Below are positions 19,692-27,800 of a stretch of DNA of 64,000 nucleotides, one piece after another. The notes under the pieces are model-generated. The model was not told the origin of the DNA. It did not search any database and worked only from the letters and a program-made list of their open reading frames with translations. The stretch spans positions 744,001 to 808,000 of the forward strand of contig NZ_CP110389.1 in the NCBI RefSeq assembly GCF_026015985.1, in the 5' to 3' direction. The position numbers were made by a program, and so were the translations under genes. The DNA is from Rhodopseudomonas sp. P2A-2r. Its GTDB lineage: Bacteria > Pseudomonadota > Alphaproteobacteria > Rhizobiales > Xanthobacteraceae. Position 1 is the stretch's first letter; every line of letters starts with the position of its first letter.

Positions 19692-20669
19692 TCAGGATCC
19701 GGTCGCGCTCTGATTGGCGTGGATGCGCTGCATCGCCCAGCGCGCGTTCTTTCGGACCTCGGGGTCGGCGTCATTGGCGATTGGCTCGAGGAACTTGAGT
19801 CCAGCGGGATTGGCGATTTCACCGAGTGCCGCCGCGCCTTCCTTGCGCAGGTTGGCTTGGGCGTGACCGATGCACGCGCCGATCGCGGACACGGCGCGCG
19901 CGATCTTCATTTTGCCGAGGCTGCGTACCGCCTTCAGGCGCACTTGCCAGTAGTCGTCCGCAATGGCGAGAATGAGCGCATCCGCGGCCTGCATGCAGTT
20001 GATATTGGTGCCGAGGGTCTCGGCCGCGATTTCGCGGACCATCCAGTCGGGGTCGGACAGCGCGCGGGTGATCGATTCCGTCGCGGGTTTCATATGCGAG
20101 AATGCCAGCGCGCTGACGGCGGCGCGGCGGACATGTGGATCGGCATCCGACGTCGCCGAGGTCAAGGCAGGGATGGCCTCCTCCAGCTTGAGAAATCCGA
20201 TCACGCCGATCGCCTGCACCCTCACCGAGGCGTCGACATCGTGAAGTGCTTCGAGCGCTGGCTTGAGCGAATCCGGACGACGCAATTCTTTCAGCGACCG
20301 CAGCGCCGCCATGCGCACGAACGCATGCGGATGGGCGACGAGCGGCAGGATGGCGTCGCCGCTGGCGGAGTCCTTCAGCTCGGCCATCGCGTCTGCTGCG
20401 GCTGTTGCGACGGCTTGCTCGTGATCGACGACCACCCTGGCCAGAGCGGCGGCGGCGGCGGGACCGTCGAATTCGCCGAGCGCCAGCGCCACCTGCTGGC
20501 GAACCCCGGCGTCGGGATCGTCGATCATGCCCGCGAGGTGGGCGACGGCTGCCGGATCGCCGGAATGGCCGAGCGCGATGATCGCCACGCGCCGCTCACC
20601 GGCATCGGCGGCATGCAGGCGATCGTCGATGTCGTCGAGGTCGTCGTAGGATTCAAACGGATCGGCCAT
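19692..20669 (-). CDS. HEAT-repeat protein
   Basis: 325 aa made almost wholly of ~31-residue HEAT/PBS-lyase-type repeats. Typical units are GDPAAVAHLAGMIDDPDAGV, VRMAALRSLKELRRPDSL, VRRAAVSALAFSHM and VREIAAETLG. No signal peptide or catalytic motif is visible. GAGGTGA precedes the ATG. It begins three bases after the ferredoxin stop, so it belongs to the flavoprotein-ferredoxin-HEAT operon. HEAT proteins of this kind often act as assembly or docking factors; a role in maturing or holding the flavoprotein/ferredoxin pair is inference. Confidence 0.85.
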   Translation of the reverse strand: MADPFESYDDLDDIDDRLHAADAGERRVAIIALGHSGDPAAVAHLAGMIDDPDAGVRQQVALALGEFDGPAAAAALARVVVDHEQAVATAAADAMAELKDSASGDAILPLVAHPHAFVRMAALRSLKELRRPDSLKPALEALHDVDASVRVQAIGVIGFLKLEEAIPALTSATSDADPHVRRAAVSALAFSHMKPATESITRALSDPDWMVREIAAETLGTNINCMQAADALILAIADDYWQVRLKAVRSLGKMKIARAVSAIGACIGHAQANLRKEGAAALGEIANPAGLKFLEPIANDADPEVRKNARWAMQRIHANQSATGS

Positions 20670-20672
20670 GAT

Positions 20673-20906
20673 TCACCTCAGGAGATAGGGGATATTGACC
20701 TTGACGGCACCCGTCGGGCAGTCGGCTTCGCACGGCATGCAGTACCAGCATTCGTCATAGGCCATATAGGCCTTCCCGGTCATGTCGCTGATGCGCAGCA
20801 CGTCGAGCGGACAGACGTCAACGCAAACCGTGCAGCCCTTGTCAGCGATGCATTTGGCGTCGTCGACGACGACCGGAACGGAGGTTTCACAACTGGCGAG
20901 GGGCAT
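20673..20906 (-). CDS. 2[4Fe-4S] ferredoxin-type protein (AprB-like partner)
   Basis: 77 aa with eight-plus cysteines in two clusters: CIADKGCTVCVDVCP in the first half and CWYCMPCEADCP in the second. These fit two [4Fe-4S] centres, with the first cluster unusually spaced, as in AprB-like subunits. AAGGA stands eight bases before the ATG. It lies 29 bases downstream of the AprA-like flavoprotein stop and is probably its electron-transfer subunit. No signal peptide, so cytoplasmic. Confidence 0.88.
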   Translation of the reverse strand: MPLASCETSVPVVVDDAKCIADKGCTVCVDVCPLDVLRISDMTGKAYMAYDECWYCMPCEADCPTGAVKVNIPYLLR

Positions 20907-20935
20907 CGTTTGAATCCTTGAAATTGTTGCGGACG

Positions 20936-22678
20936 TCAGGCGCTGGCACGCACGCGCTGCTTATCATACAGGTCCTTCTCGTCGTCCGCGATCGGGACGA
21001 TGTAGGGCTCGACGGCACGCTTTTCGCTGCTCATCTTGCCGTCCTTTTTGCTCAACAGCGTGTGGCAGAACCAGTCGGCGTCGTTCTTCTCCGGGTAGTC
21101 GGTGCGCAGGTGGTAAAGGCCCCAGCGGCTTTCAGTGCGGTACAGTGAGGCATGCGCGGCCATGTCCGCGCAGTCGAGGATCGAATGGGTTTCCAGCGCG
21201 CGCAGGAGCTCGTGCGAGTTGCGCGCAATCATCTGCGTTTCCATGTCGTCGCGAACTTCGCCGAGTCGTTTCTGGCCAATCTCGAACTTCCTTGTTACTT
21301 TCGGTGGCTGCAGGTAGTCGTTAACGAGGCGTCGCGCCTTGTACTCGATCTGGTTGGGCGGGATGCCGTCCTCCCGCTTGGTCGGTGCCATCACGCGGTC
21401 GCGCTCGATCGCCACGTCGCTTGCGTCGAACGTCGCGAAATCGACGTTGTCGGCATACTCCATCGCATGTTCGCCGGCGACCGAACCGTTGGTGAAGGCG
21501 CCCAGCATGTAGTTGTGCGGTACGCTGGCCATGTCGCCGGCCGCGTAAAGGCCCGGCACCGTGGTGCGAGCAAATTCGTCCACGAATACACCCGACGCGC
21601 TGTGGCCGGAGCAGAAGCCGATTTCGGAGATATGCATTTCGATCGGCTCGTGACGATAATCCGTGGTGCGGCCTTCGTGGAAAATGCCGCGCGTGGGCCG
21701 CTCCACCTTGTGCAAGGTGGTTTCGATCTCGCTGATCGTGTCCTCGTGCAGATGGTTGAGCTTCAGGAACACCGGGCCCTTGCCCGACTGCAGCTCGTTA
21801 TAGAATTCCAGCATCATCTGGCCGGACCAGTAATCACATTCAATAAAGCGTGCGCCCTCGTTATTGGCGGTGAAGGCGCCATAGGGCCCCGCCACATAGG
21901 CGCAGGCCGGACCGTTATAGTCCTTGATCAGTGGATTGATCTGAAAGCACTCGAGGTTCGCGAGCGCGGCGCCGGCGTGATAAGCCATCGCGTAGCCGTC
22001 GCCCGAATTGGCGGCGTTCTCGTAGGTGCCGAACATGTAGCCGGATGTCGGCAGGCCGAGGCGGCCGGCCGCGCCCATGCACAGGATCACGGCCTTGGCC
22101 TTGATCACCAGGATTTCAGCGGTGCGGGTGTTGACACTGACGGCGCCGGCGATGCGGCCGTCGCCGCTTTTCAGGAGGCGCGTCGCCATGTAGCGGTTCG
22201 AGATCAGGATGCGGGCACGACGCAACTGGCGATAGAGCGCTTTCTTGACCGTCTCGCCATTGGGCATTGGCAGCACGTAGGTGCCGATATGGTGCACCTT
22301 CTTCACGGCGTAGTCGCCGTTCTCGTTCTTGAGGAAGCGAATGCCGAAGCTGTCGAGTTCCTCGATAATCGAGTAGCACTTTTCAGCGTATTTGTAGACG
22401 GCCTTCTGGTCGACGATGCCGTCATTCGCGATGGTGATTTCCTTTGTGTACTGCTCGGGCGTCGCGTAGCCGGGGATCACCGCATTGTTGAGGCCATCCA
22501 TGCCCATCGAAATGGCGCCGGACCGCTTCACGTTGGCTTTTTCCAGCAGCACCACATTGGCCTTTGGATTCTTCAGCTTGGCCTTCAGCGCGGCCATCGG
22601 GCCCGCGGTGCCGCCGCCGATCACCAGCACGTCGCAGGACACCTCCGAGAGGCCATCCAGAATTTCGTCCATTGCCAT
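20936..22678 (-). CDS. AprA-like FAD-dependent oxidoreductase (fumarate reductase/APS reductase family)
   Basis: 580 aa, start at 22678 (AAGGA seven bases upstream). The FAD dinucleotide-binding motif is VIGGGTAG (residues 19-26). EKANVKRSGAISMGMDGLNN is close to the equivalent stretch of AprA, the adenylylsulfate reductase alpha subunit. The family's second FAD motif is GLYAAGDMASVPHNYMLGAF. It is shorter than AprA (~620-660 aa) and the active-site residues cannot be confirmed here. It heads an operon with a ferredoxin and a HEAT protein. Fumarate reductase is the alternative family name, but there is no SdhB/C/D. A redox step on a sulfur compound is inferred from AprA likeness and from neighbouring sulfite/sulfate exporters. 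Confidence 0.8.
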   Translation of the reverse strand: MAMDEILDGLSEVSCDVLVIGGGTAGPMAALKAKLKNPKANVVLLEKANVKRSGAISMGMDGLNNAVIPGYATPEQYTKEITIANDGIVDQKAVYKYAEKCYSIIEELDSFGIRFLKNENGDYAVKKVHHIGTYVLPMPNGETVKKALYRQLRRARILISNRYMATRLLKSGDGRIAGAVSVNTRTAEILVIKAKAVILCMGAAGRLGLPTSGYMFGTYENAANSGDGYAMAYHAGAALANLECFQINPLIKDYNGPACAYVAGPYGAFTANNEGARFIECDYWSGQMMLEFYNELQSGKGPVFLKLNHLHEDTISEIETTLHKVERPTRGIFHEGRTTDYRHEPIEMHISEIGFCSGHSASGVFVDEFARTTVPGLYAAGDMASVPHNYMLGAFTNGSVAGEHAMEYADNVDFATFDASDVAIERDRVMAPTKREDGIPPNQIEYKARRLVNDYLQPPKVTRKFEIGQKRLGEVRDDMETQMIARNSHELLRALETHSILDCADMAAHASLYRTESRWGLYHLRTDYPEKNDADWFCHTLLSKKDGKMSSEKRAVEPYIVPIADDEKDLYDKQRVRASA

Positions 22679-22768
22679 CGTTCGATCCTTCGCCTGATGA
22701 GGAGCAGGTTCCGTCCATCCGTTCGAATGGCGCGATGGTCAGGATAGGCGGAGGTGTCGGGGGCGATA

Positions 22769-22780
22769 GCAATTAGTTGT
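22769..22780. promoter_or_regulatory. Palindromic box GCAATTAGTTGT upstream of flavoprotein
   Basis: 10 of 12 positions match GCAATTAATTGC. It lies 91 bases before the flavoprotein start, between that gene and the end of the YeiH-like gene. Inferred Crp/Fnr operator. Confidence 0.5.
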
Positions 22781-22821
22781 CAGCGCAGCGAAAGAATGCG
22801 CGGCGGCCGGGCGGCAGCGTG

Positions 22822-23844
22822 TCAGCGGTGCAGCATCAGGAAAATCGTGACGTTCGCCAGCAGCACCAGAGACAACAGCAGCAACAGCACGAGGGGCCGC
22901 CACCCGAACGACTGGATTGCCCGCCACGGCAGAGTAAGGCCGATCGCCGCAACGGCCATCACCAGCAGAAAGCGCGACAGCGGTGCGGCGACGGCGGTGG
23001 CTGCGGGCGGCACCGCCCCCGCAATCGTGAGCGCAGCGAACGCGACAAAGGCGATCAGGAACGCCGGTGGCAGAGGCACCGCCGCCTTGTCGACGGCGGA
23101 AGGCGCCGCGCCCCGCACCGGTAACATGGAGACCAGCAGCGCGGCAGGCGCCAGCATGGCCACGCGCAGCAGTTTGGCAACGGTCGCCACCTCGCCGGTC
23201 GCGGGATCGATACTGTAACCTGCTGCCACCGCGTGCGCGACCTCGTGGATCGTACCGCCGAGCAGAATTCCGCCGTTGCCGGCGTCGAGGCCAAGTACGG
23301 CCAGCAGCGGCGGATAGACCAGGAGGGCGATCGAAGACAGGATGCTCACGGCGCCGATCGTGCAGGCGACATCGCGCTTGTCGGCGTCGTCGCGCAGCAG
23401 AACAATCGCGAATGCGGCCGCCGCCGATGCGCCGCAGATGGCGACGGCGGCGGCCGAGACCAGCGACAGGTTGCGGTTCAGCCCCAGCAGCGCGCCCAGC
23501 GCCCAGCCGATCGACAGGATTATGACGACGTTTGCAGCGAGCATCACAATGGTCGTGATATCGAGGACCTGAAGCGTCGCCCCCGAGATCTGAAATCCGA
23601 GCAGGGCGACACCTGTGCGCATGAGATGTTTGCCGGCAAAACCGATTCCGGGCAAAAATGCGCGGGCTGGCGGCGCCAGTGACGCAGCGCCCAGCCCCAG
23701 CAACAGACCCCACGCGACCGCGCTGCCGGCGACGGTCGCCATGGCCGAAGCCACAGCCCCAAGTAAAGCACAGAGCAGAACTCCCAGCGCGGGGTGCTGG
23801 GTCCAGTAAGGGGCGGCGGAGTATTGCCGAAGGCGTGCGAGCAT
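22822..23844 (-). CDS. YeiH-family (UPF0324) putative sulfate exporter
   Basis: 340 aa from the ATG at 23844; longer in-frame starts add non-hydrophobic sequence. About ten to eleven membrane helices. Family motifs: KHLMRTGVALLGFQIS, CGASAAAAFAIV, and GGTIHEVAHAVAAGYS with its histidines. YeiH proteins are annotated as putative sulfate exporters; direct evidence of substrate is limited. It lies upstream of the AprA-like operon on the same strand and shares a divergent promoter region with the DUF971 gene that carries a perfect palindromic box. Confidence 0.85.
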   Translation of the reverse strand: MLARLRQYSAAPYWTQHPALGVLLCALLGAVASAMATVAGSAVAWGLLLGLGAASLAPPARAFLPGIGFAGKHLMRTGVALLGFQISGATLQVLDITTIVMLAANVVIILSIGWALGALLGLNRNLSLVSAAAVAICGASAAAAFAIVLLRDDADKRDVACTIGAVSILSSIALLVYPPLLAVLGLDAGNGGILLGGTIHEVAHAVAAGYSIDPATGEVATVAKLLRVAMLAPAALLVSMLPVRGAAPSAVDKAAVPLPPAFLIAFVAFAALTIAGAVPPAATAVAAPLSRFLLVMAVAAIGLTLPWRAIQSFGWRPLVLLLLLSLVLLANVTIFLMLHR

Positions 23845-23966
23845 GATGCCAAACTCTCGTTGGCACGGCGGGAAGCCTGCCAACGCCAGGCAAGATGGTT
23901 CTCCGTTCGCCAGCAGAACAAGCAAGGAATTGCCGGCATCTTCCCCCTGATGGGAGATTTTCGTCC

Positions 23967-23978
23967 GCAATTAATTGC
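23967..23978. promoter_or_regulatory. Perfect palindrome GCAATTAATTGC in divergent promoter region
   Basis: 12-bp perfect palindrome between the YeiH-like gene (start 23844, minus strand) and the DUF971 gene (start 24028, plus strand). It is the most symmetric of the boxes in this island and serves as the reference. Inferred operator for the Crp/Fnr proteins at 13825 and 24490. Confidence 0.6.
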
Positions 23979-24027
23979 TCTGCAGCGGATGGGCGGCGTG
24001 ATCGTATGCAGTTATTGGAGACTTCTG

Positions 24028-24378
24028 ATGACCCGGATCGATCTGCCGGCGACGCTTGTCGCCAAACCTGGCGCTGTGCCGACACAAATCGCGGTGAGCG
24101 ATGACCTGAGCTTTCTCGAGGTCACCACGGCAGCCGGCGATGTCGAACGGCTGGGCGCCGAGCGATTACGCCTCGCGTGCAAGTGCGCGCATTGCCTGCG
24201 CGCGCGGATCGATGGCGCGTTTCCGAACCGCTTTGAAGGTATTGCGATCACCGCCGTGGCCCCGGTCGGCGGCTATGCCATCAATCTTTCGTTCTCCGAC
24301 GGCCATGCGCGCGGGATTTACCCGTGGGCGTTTCTGCTTGGCCTGGTCGAAGGTGCGCCCGACGCACAACAGCATTGA
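24028..24378 (+). CDS. DUF971 (gamma-butyrobetaine hydroxylase N-terminal-like) protein
   Basis: 116 aa from ATG 24028, with GGAG seven bases upstream. The DUF971 fold is seen in LRLACKCAHCLRAR (C..C pair of the zinc-binding type), ITAVAPVGGYAINLSFSDGH and GIYPWAFLLGL. Free-standing DUF971 proteins occur near Fe-S biogenesis and carrier genes, and some are proposed helpers in Fe-S protein maturation. Next to an Fe-S ferredoxin/flavoprotein operon this would make sense; it remains inference. Confidence 0.82.
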   Translation: MTRIDLPATLVAKPGAVPTQIAVSDDLSFLEVTTAAGDVERLGAERLRLACKCAHCLRARIDGAFPNRFEGIAITAVAPVGGYAINLSFSDGHARGIYPWAFLLGLVEGAPDAQQH

Positions 24379-24489
24379 TGTGCTTCGATCTCGCTCCGAC
24401 GTAGTCGCGCCTGTCACGGAATCGGCTGGATTTGGATTGGCACAAGGCTTGCTGCGCATTTAGACTGGTTTCAAGGTCTGGAGCGCACG

Positions 24490-25281
24490 ATGCAACTTAA
24501 TGCAACTAATACTGCGGCGTCTGCTCATACTAAGAAAATGGCGGCGCATGCGGCGGCGGCAGGTGGTGGCGGTCAGTCGCTGCTGTTGACGGAAAGTGCG
24601 GGGGCGCTGGGCGGCCCGCCGTCGTTCTTTGAATCGTTGTCGCCGTCCGAACGCGAGACGGTCCTGAAGCAGGGGCGGCGCAAGGTGCTGTACCGCGGTC
24701 AGACGCTGTTCAACCAGGGCGCCCGGCACGACGGCATCTACCTGATCGAGACCGGCCGGATCCGGGTTTTCTACACCGCACCGTCGAGCCGCGAAATCAC
24801 TCTGGCCTATTGGCATCCCGGCAATTTCGTCGGTGGCCCCGAAGTATTCGGCGGCGGCGCGCATCAATGGTCGGGCGTTGCCACCAGCAACAGCAGCGTC
24901 GTCCAATTGCCGGGCAGGGAATTGCGCGCGCTGGTGGTGCAGGTCCCCAACCTCGCGATCGGGCTGATCGAGGGGCTGGCCTTCAAGGGCAAATGCTATT
25001 CGGCGCTGGCGCAGATGCTGGGCACACGGTCGATCACCGAACGACTTGCGCATCTGCTGCTGCACCTTGTCGAACTGTACGGCGTCGACAACCCAGACGG
25101 CATCCTGATCGCCTCGGCATTCACCCATGCGGATCTTGCGCACATGGTCGGCGCCACGCGCCAGTGGGTGACGATCAGCCTCAAGCGGATGCACGAAAAG
25201 GATATCGTCACCTCCCGCAAATCCCGAATTGTCGTGCGACGCCCCGATTTGTTGCAGGAGATGAAGGGTTTGGGCGACTGA
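24490..25281 (+). CDS. Crp/Fnr-family transcriptional regulator (second copy)
   Basis: 263 aa. A ~45-residue alanine/glycine-rich N-terminal extension precedes the nucleotide-binding fold (LFNQGARHDGIYLIETGRIRV, ~75-190). The C-terminal HTH reads FTHADLAHMVGATRQWVTISLKRMHEKDIV. It is the paralogue of the regulator at 13825: both share FKG..YSALAQMLG and the GATRQ.(V/I)(S/T) recognition helix. No cysteine cluster for Fe-S. It lies directly before the third importer and after DUF971. Confidence 0.9.
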   Translation: MQLNATNTAASAHTKKMAAHAAAAGGGGQSLLLTESAGALGGPPSFFESLSPSERETVLKQGRRKVLYRGQTLFNQGARHDGIYLIETGRIRVFYTAPSSREITLAYWHPGNFVGGPEVFGGGAHQWSGVATSNSSVVQLPGRELRALVVQVPNLAIGLIEGLAFKGKCYSALAQMLGTRSITERLAHLLLHLVELYGVDNPDGILIASAFTHADLAHMVGATRQWVTISLKRMHEKDIVTSRKSRIVVRRPDLLQEMKGLGD

Positions 25282-25348
25282 TCCATGCCTCTCGATACGG
25301 CTTGGCCGCGTCCGGATGCTCAAGGACTAAGCATTAGGTCCTTTTACG

Positions 25349-25360
25349 GCAACTAATCGA
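25349..25360. promoter_or_regulatory. Degenerate palindromic box GCAACTAATCGA upstream of third receptor
   Basis: 9 of 12 positions match GCAATTAATTGC. It lies ~98 bases before the ATG at 25458, comparable to the other boxes. Inferred operator, weaker than the others. Confidence 0.35.
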
Positions 25361-25457
25361 CCGCTTCCACACGAGGAGGTTTGCTCGGTGGCCGGGATCG
25401 ACAAAGGATGTCGAAGTCGGGGTTAGACACCCAAGCGCATCACCACCGGGGGCTCCA

Positions 25458-26885
25458 ATGGTTGGCAATCTGAAGTTTCGCGCACTATCCACAGTGGCGC
25501 TGACCGCGATCGGGTTGCTGCTCGCCGGAAGGGCAGATGCGCAGACCACGGTGACGATCGGTATCGGTACCCAGGACACCACCACCAACACCGCGACCAC
25601 CGGCGTGATCATTCGTCAGCTCAAGCTGATGGATAAGTACATGCCGAAGGATGGCAAATACGCCTCCATCAAATTCGAATACGAGTGGCAAAACTTCACG
25701 TCCGGGCCGCCAGTCACCAATGGCATGATGGCTAACAAGCTGCAGTTCGGCGCGATGGGCGATTATCCGCTGGTCGTCAACGGCTTCACCTTTGAGAGCA
25801 ATCCGGACAGCAAGAGCAGGTTGATCGCGGTGGCCGCGTACAGCCTGGACGGTTCCGGCAACGGCCTCGTCGTGCATAAGGACTCGCCCTACTATGAGCT
25901 GTCCGATCTCAAGGGCAAGCTGGTGAGCGTCCCCTTCGGCTCCGCCGCCCACGGCATGGTGCTGAAGGCGATGCAGGACAAAGGCTGGCCGGCCGATTAC
26001 TTCCAGCTGGTGAGCCAGAGTCCCGAGGTCGGCTCGACCAACCTGCAGGAAAAGAAGATCGACGGTCACGCCGACTTCGTGCCGTTTGCCGAATTGCTGC
26101 CGTTTCGCGGCTTTGCGCGAAAGATCTTCGATGGTGTCGAGACCAATTTGCCGACCTGGCACGGCGTGGTGGTGCGCACCGATTTTGCGGAAAAGTATCC
26201 GGAAGTGGTGGTGGCCTACTTGAAGGCGGTCATTGCCGCCAACGCCTGGCTGCGCGCCGATCCGAAGCTGGCCGCCGAGAAGATCCAGGAATGGACCGGC
26301 ATCAACAAGGAAGTCGTCTACATCTTTCTTGGTCCCGGCGGTAATATGACGACCGATCCCACGATCAAGCCGGCGCTGATCGATGCCGCGGCAGTCGATC
26401 TCAAGGTGCTGCAGTCGCAGGGCCGCGTGAAGGAGTTCGATCCGAAGAAGTGGGTCGACGACAGCTACCTGCGCAAGGCCTTTGCCGAGCTCAACATTGA
26501 TTATGAGGCGCAGCTCAAGAGCGCGCAGAATTACGAGATCAAGGGTGACGACGCGTTCTGCAAGAAGCCGATCAGCAATCCCCGCACGGCCGGGGAGGTC
26601 TGGGTGGATGGCGGGGCGATCGAGCCCTTCAGCAGTGCCGCCTGCACCCTTGGAGCCTATGCGGATCTCAAGGCCAAGGGCCGCAAAGTCAATGTTGCCT
26701 ACGTGTTCGATACAGCGCGGGGCATCAAGCTGTTCGCCGACCAGGCCTACTTTGCCGTCGGTACCGAGAAGGGCGAGATCGCCCCGTTCTTGCTGAAGAA
26801 GGATGCCGAGGCCTACGCCACCAAGATAAAGGGCAAGGTGCTCAACTTCGACGAGGCTCTCAAATCAGCCGTCAGTGGAGGTTAG
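25458..26885 (+). CDS. ABC substrate-binding protein (SsuA/NrtA-like) with C-terminal NosL-like domain
   Basis: 475 aa, much longer than ordinary SsuA-like receptors (~320-340). The signal peptide ends near residue 28 (AGRADA). Residues ~30-345 form the receptor domain (FTSGPPVTNGMMANKLQFGA, LKGKLVSVPFGSAAHG). After about residue 365 a second domain begins, with cysteines in DAFCKKP and SSAACTLG. It ends VNVAYVFDTARGIKLFADQA, then YFAVGT, FLLKKDAEAYATKIKGKVL and NFDEALK. This tail resembles NosL, the copper-binding accessory protein of nitrous oxide reductase. The next codon after its stop starts the permease, so it is the receptor of the third importer. The fusion may tie ligand uptake to a metal or redox partner; that is speculation. 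Confidence 0.8.
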   Translation: MVGNLKFRALSTVALTAIGLLLAGRADAQTTVTIGIGTQDTTTNTATTGVIIRQLKLMDKYMPKDGKYASIKFEYEWQNFTSGPPVTNGMMANKLQFGAMGDYPLVVNGFTFESNPDSKSRLIAVAAYSLDGSGNGLVVHKDSPYYELSDLKGKLVSVPFGSAAHGMVLKAMQDKGWPADYFQLVSQSPEVGSTNLQEKKIDGHADFVPFAELLPFRGFARKIFDGVETNLPTWHGVVVRTDFAEKYPEVVVAYLKAVIAANAWLRADPKLAAEKIQEWTGINKEVVYIFLGPGGNMTTDPTIKPALIDAAAVDLKVLQSQGRVKEFDPKKWVDDSYLRKAFAELNIDYEAQLKSAQNYEIKGDDAFCKKPISNPRTAGEVWVDGGAIEPFSSAACTLGAYADLKAKGRKVNVAYVFDTARGIKLFADQAYFAVGTEKGEIAPFLLKKDAEAYATKIKGKVLNFDEALKSAVSGG

Positions 26886-27800
26886 ATGGTGCGCACCGCC
26901 CTCCGACAGCGCGAGCAGGCAGCCATATATCCAGATCTCGCCACGGCGGCTGCGCGCCGGGAGGCAGCACACGTCCGTCCAGCTGAAGCTGCGCCGGCGC
27001 CTGTCCCCTATCTCACGCGTTGGTACCGGGTTAACCGCGGAGGACTGCGCGCCGTGTCAATCGGTGCGGTGTCGCTGCTGCTGTTCCTGCTGGCGTGGCA
27101 CCTGCTCACCACCCATCGGGTCGTATTCTTCGTGCGTTTTACCAACGTGCCATCCCCCGCAGCGGTGTATGAGAGCATGACCCGCGCAGCGCATGACAGC
27201 AAATTCCTGATGCACGTGCTGCTGAGCTGCCGTCGCATTCTGTTCGGCTTTGTTCTGGCCGCTCTCGTTGCCGTCCCGCTCGGACTGATCATGGGCCGGT
27301 TTAAGCTCGTTCATGAGGTGCTGTTTCCGATCACTGAAATCCTGCGCCCGATTCCGGCAATCGCCTGGGTGCCGATGGCGATCATGCTGTGGCCGAGCAA
27401 CGAGCAAAGCATCGTCTTCATCACATTTCTCGGCGCTTTCTTTCCGATTCTTGTCAACAGCCTGCACGGCATGACGCTGGTCGATCCAGTGCTGGTACGA
27501 GCATCACAATGCCTCGGTGCCCGCGAACTCGCGATCTTTCGTGAGGTCTACTTCCCCGCCTCATTGCCGCACATTTTCACCGGCCTGACCGTCGGAATGG
27601 GTGTTGCCTGGGTGTCACTGATCGCCGCAGAGATGATCTCCGGACAGTTCGGCATCGGTTACTTTACGTGGGAAGCATATTCACTGGTGCAGTACGCCGA
27701 CATTGCGTTGGGAATGATCTGTATCGGCATCCTCGGCCTCGGATCGAGTGCGTTGATCCGTGGCCTCGGCCGCCTCTTGATGCCATGGAGCCGAACATGA
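26886..27800 (+). CDS. ABC transporter permease (SsuC/NrtB-like)
   Basis: 304 aa, starting at the base after the receptor stop. A hydrophilic N-terminal ~55 residues precedes six helices. The EAA loop is ASQCLGARELAIFREVYFPA and the group motif ILRPIPAIAWVPMAIMLW. Its end overlaps the ATPase start (ATGA, 27797-27800). Confidence 0.92.
   Translation: MVRTALRQREQAAIYPDLATAAARREAAHVRPAEAAPAPVPYLTRWYRVNRGGLRAVSIGAVSLLLFLLAWHLLTTHRVVFFVRFTNVPSPAAVYESMTRAAHDSKFLMHVLLSCRRILFGFVLAALVAVPLGLIMGRFKLVHEVLFPITEILRPIPAIAWVPMAIMLWPSNEQSIVFITFLGAFFPILVNSLHGMTLVDPVLVRASQCLGARELAIFREVYFPASLPHIFTGLTVGMGVAWVSLIAAEMISGQFGIGYFTWEAYSLVQYADIALGMICIGILGLGSSALIRGLGRLLMPWSRT

Noticed and set aside
21152..22747. 531-codon plus-strand open frame opposite the flavoprotein
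   Set aside because: It is the antisense of the AprA-like gene, has no family motifs, and GC-rich codon use routinely opens such frames.
22739..24085. 448-codon minus-strand open frame overlapping the YeiH-like gene
   Set aside because: Same strand but a different frame; arginine-rich and without the membrane helices seen in the YeiH frame.
24497..24512. GCAACTTAATGCAACTAAT at the start of the second Crp/Fnr gene as an autoregulatory site
   Set aside because: It lies within the coding start and has only left half-sites; too weak to call.
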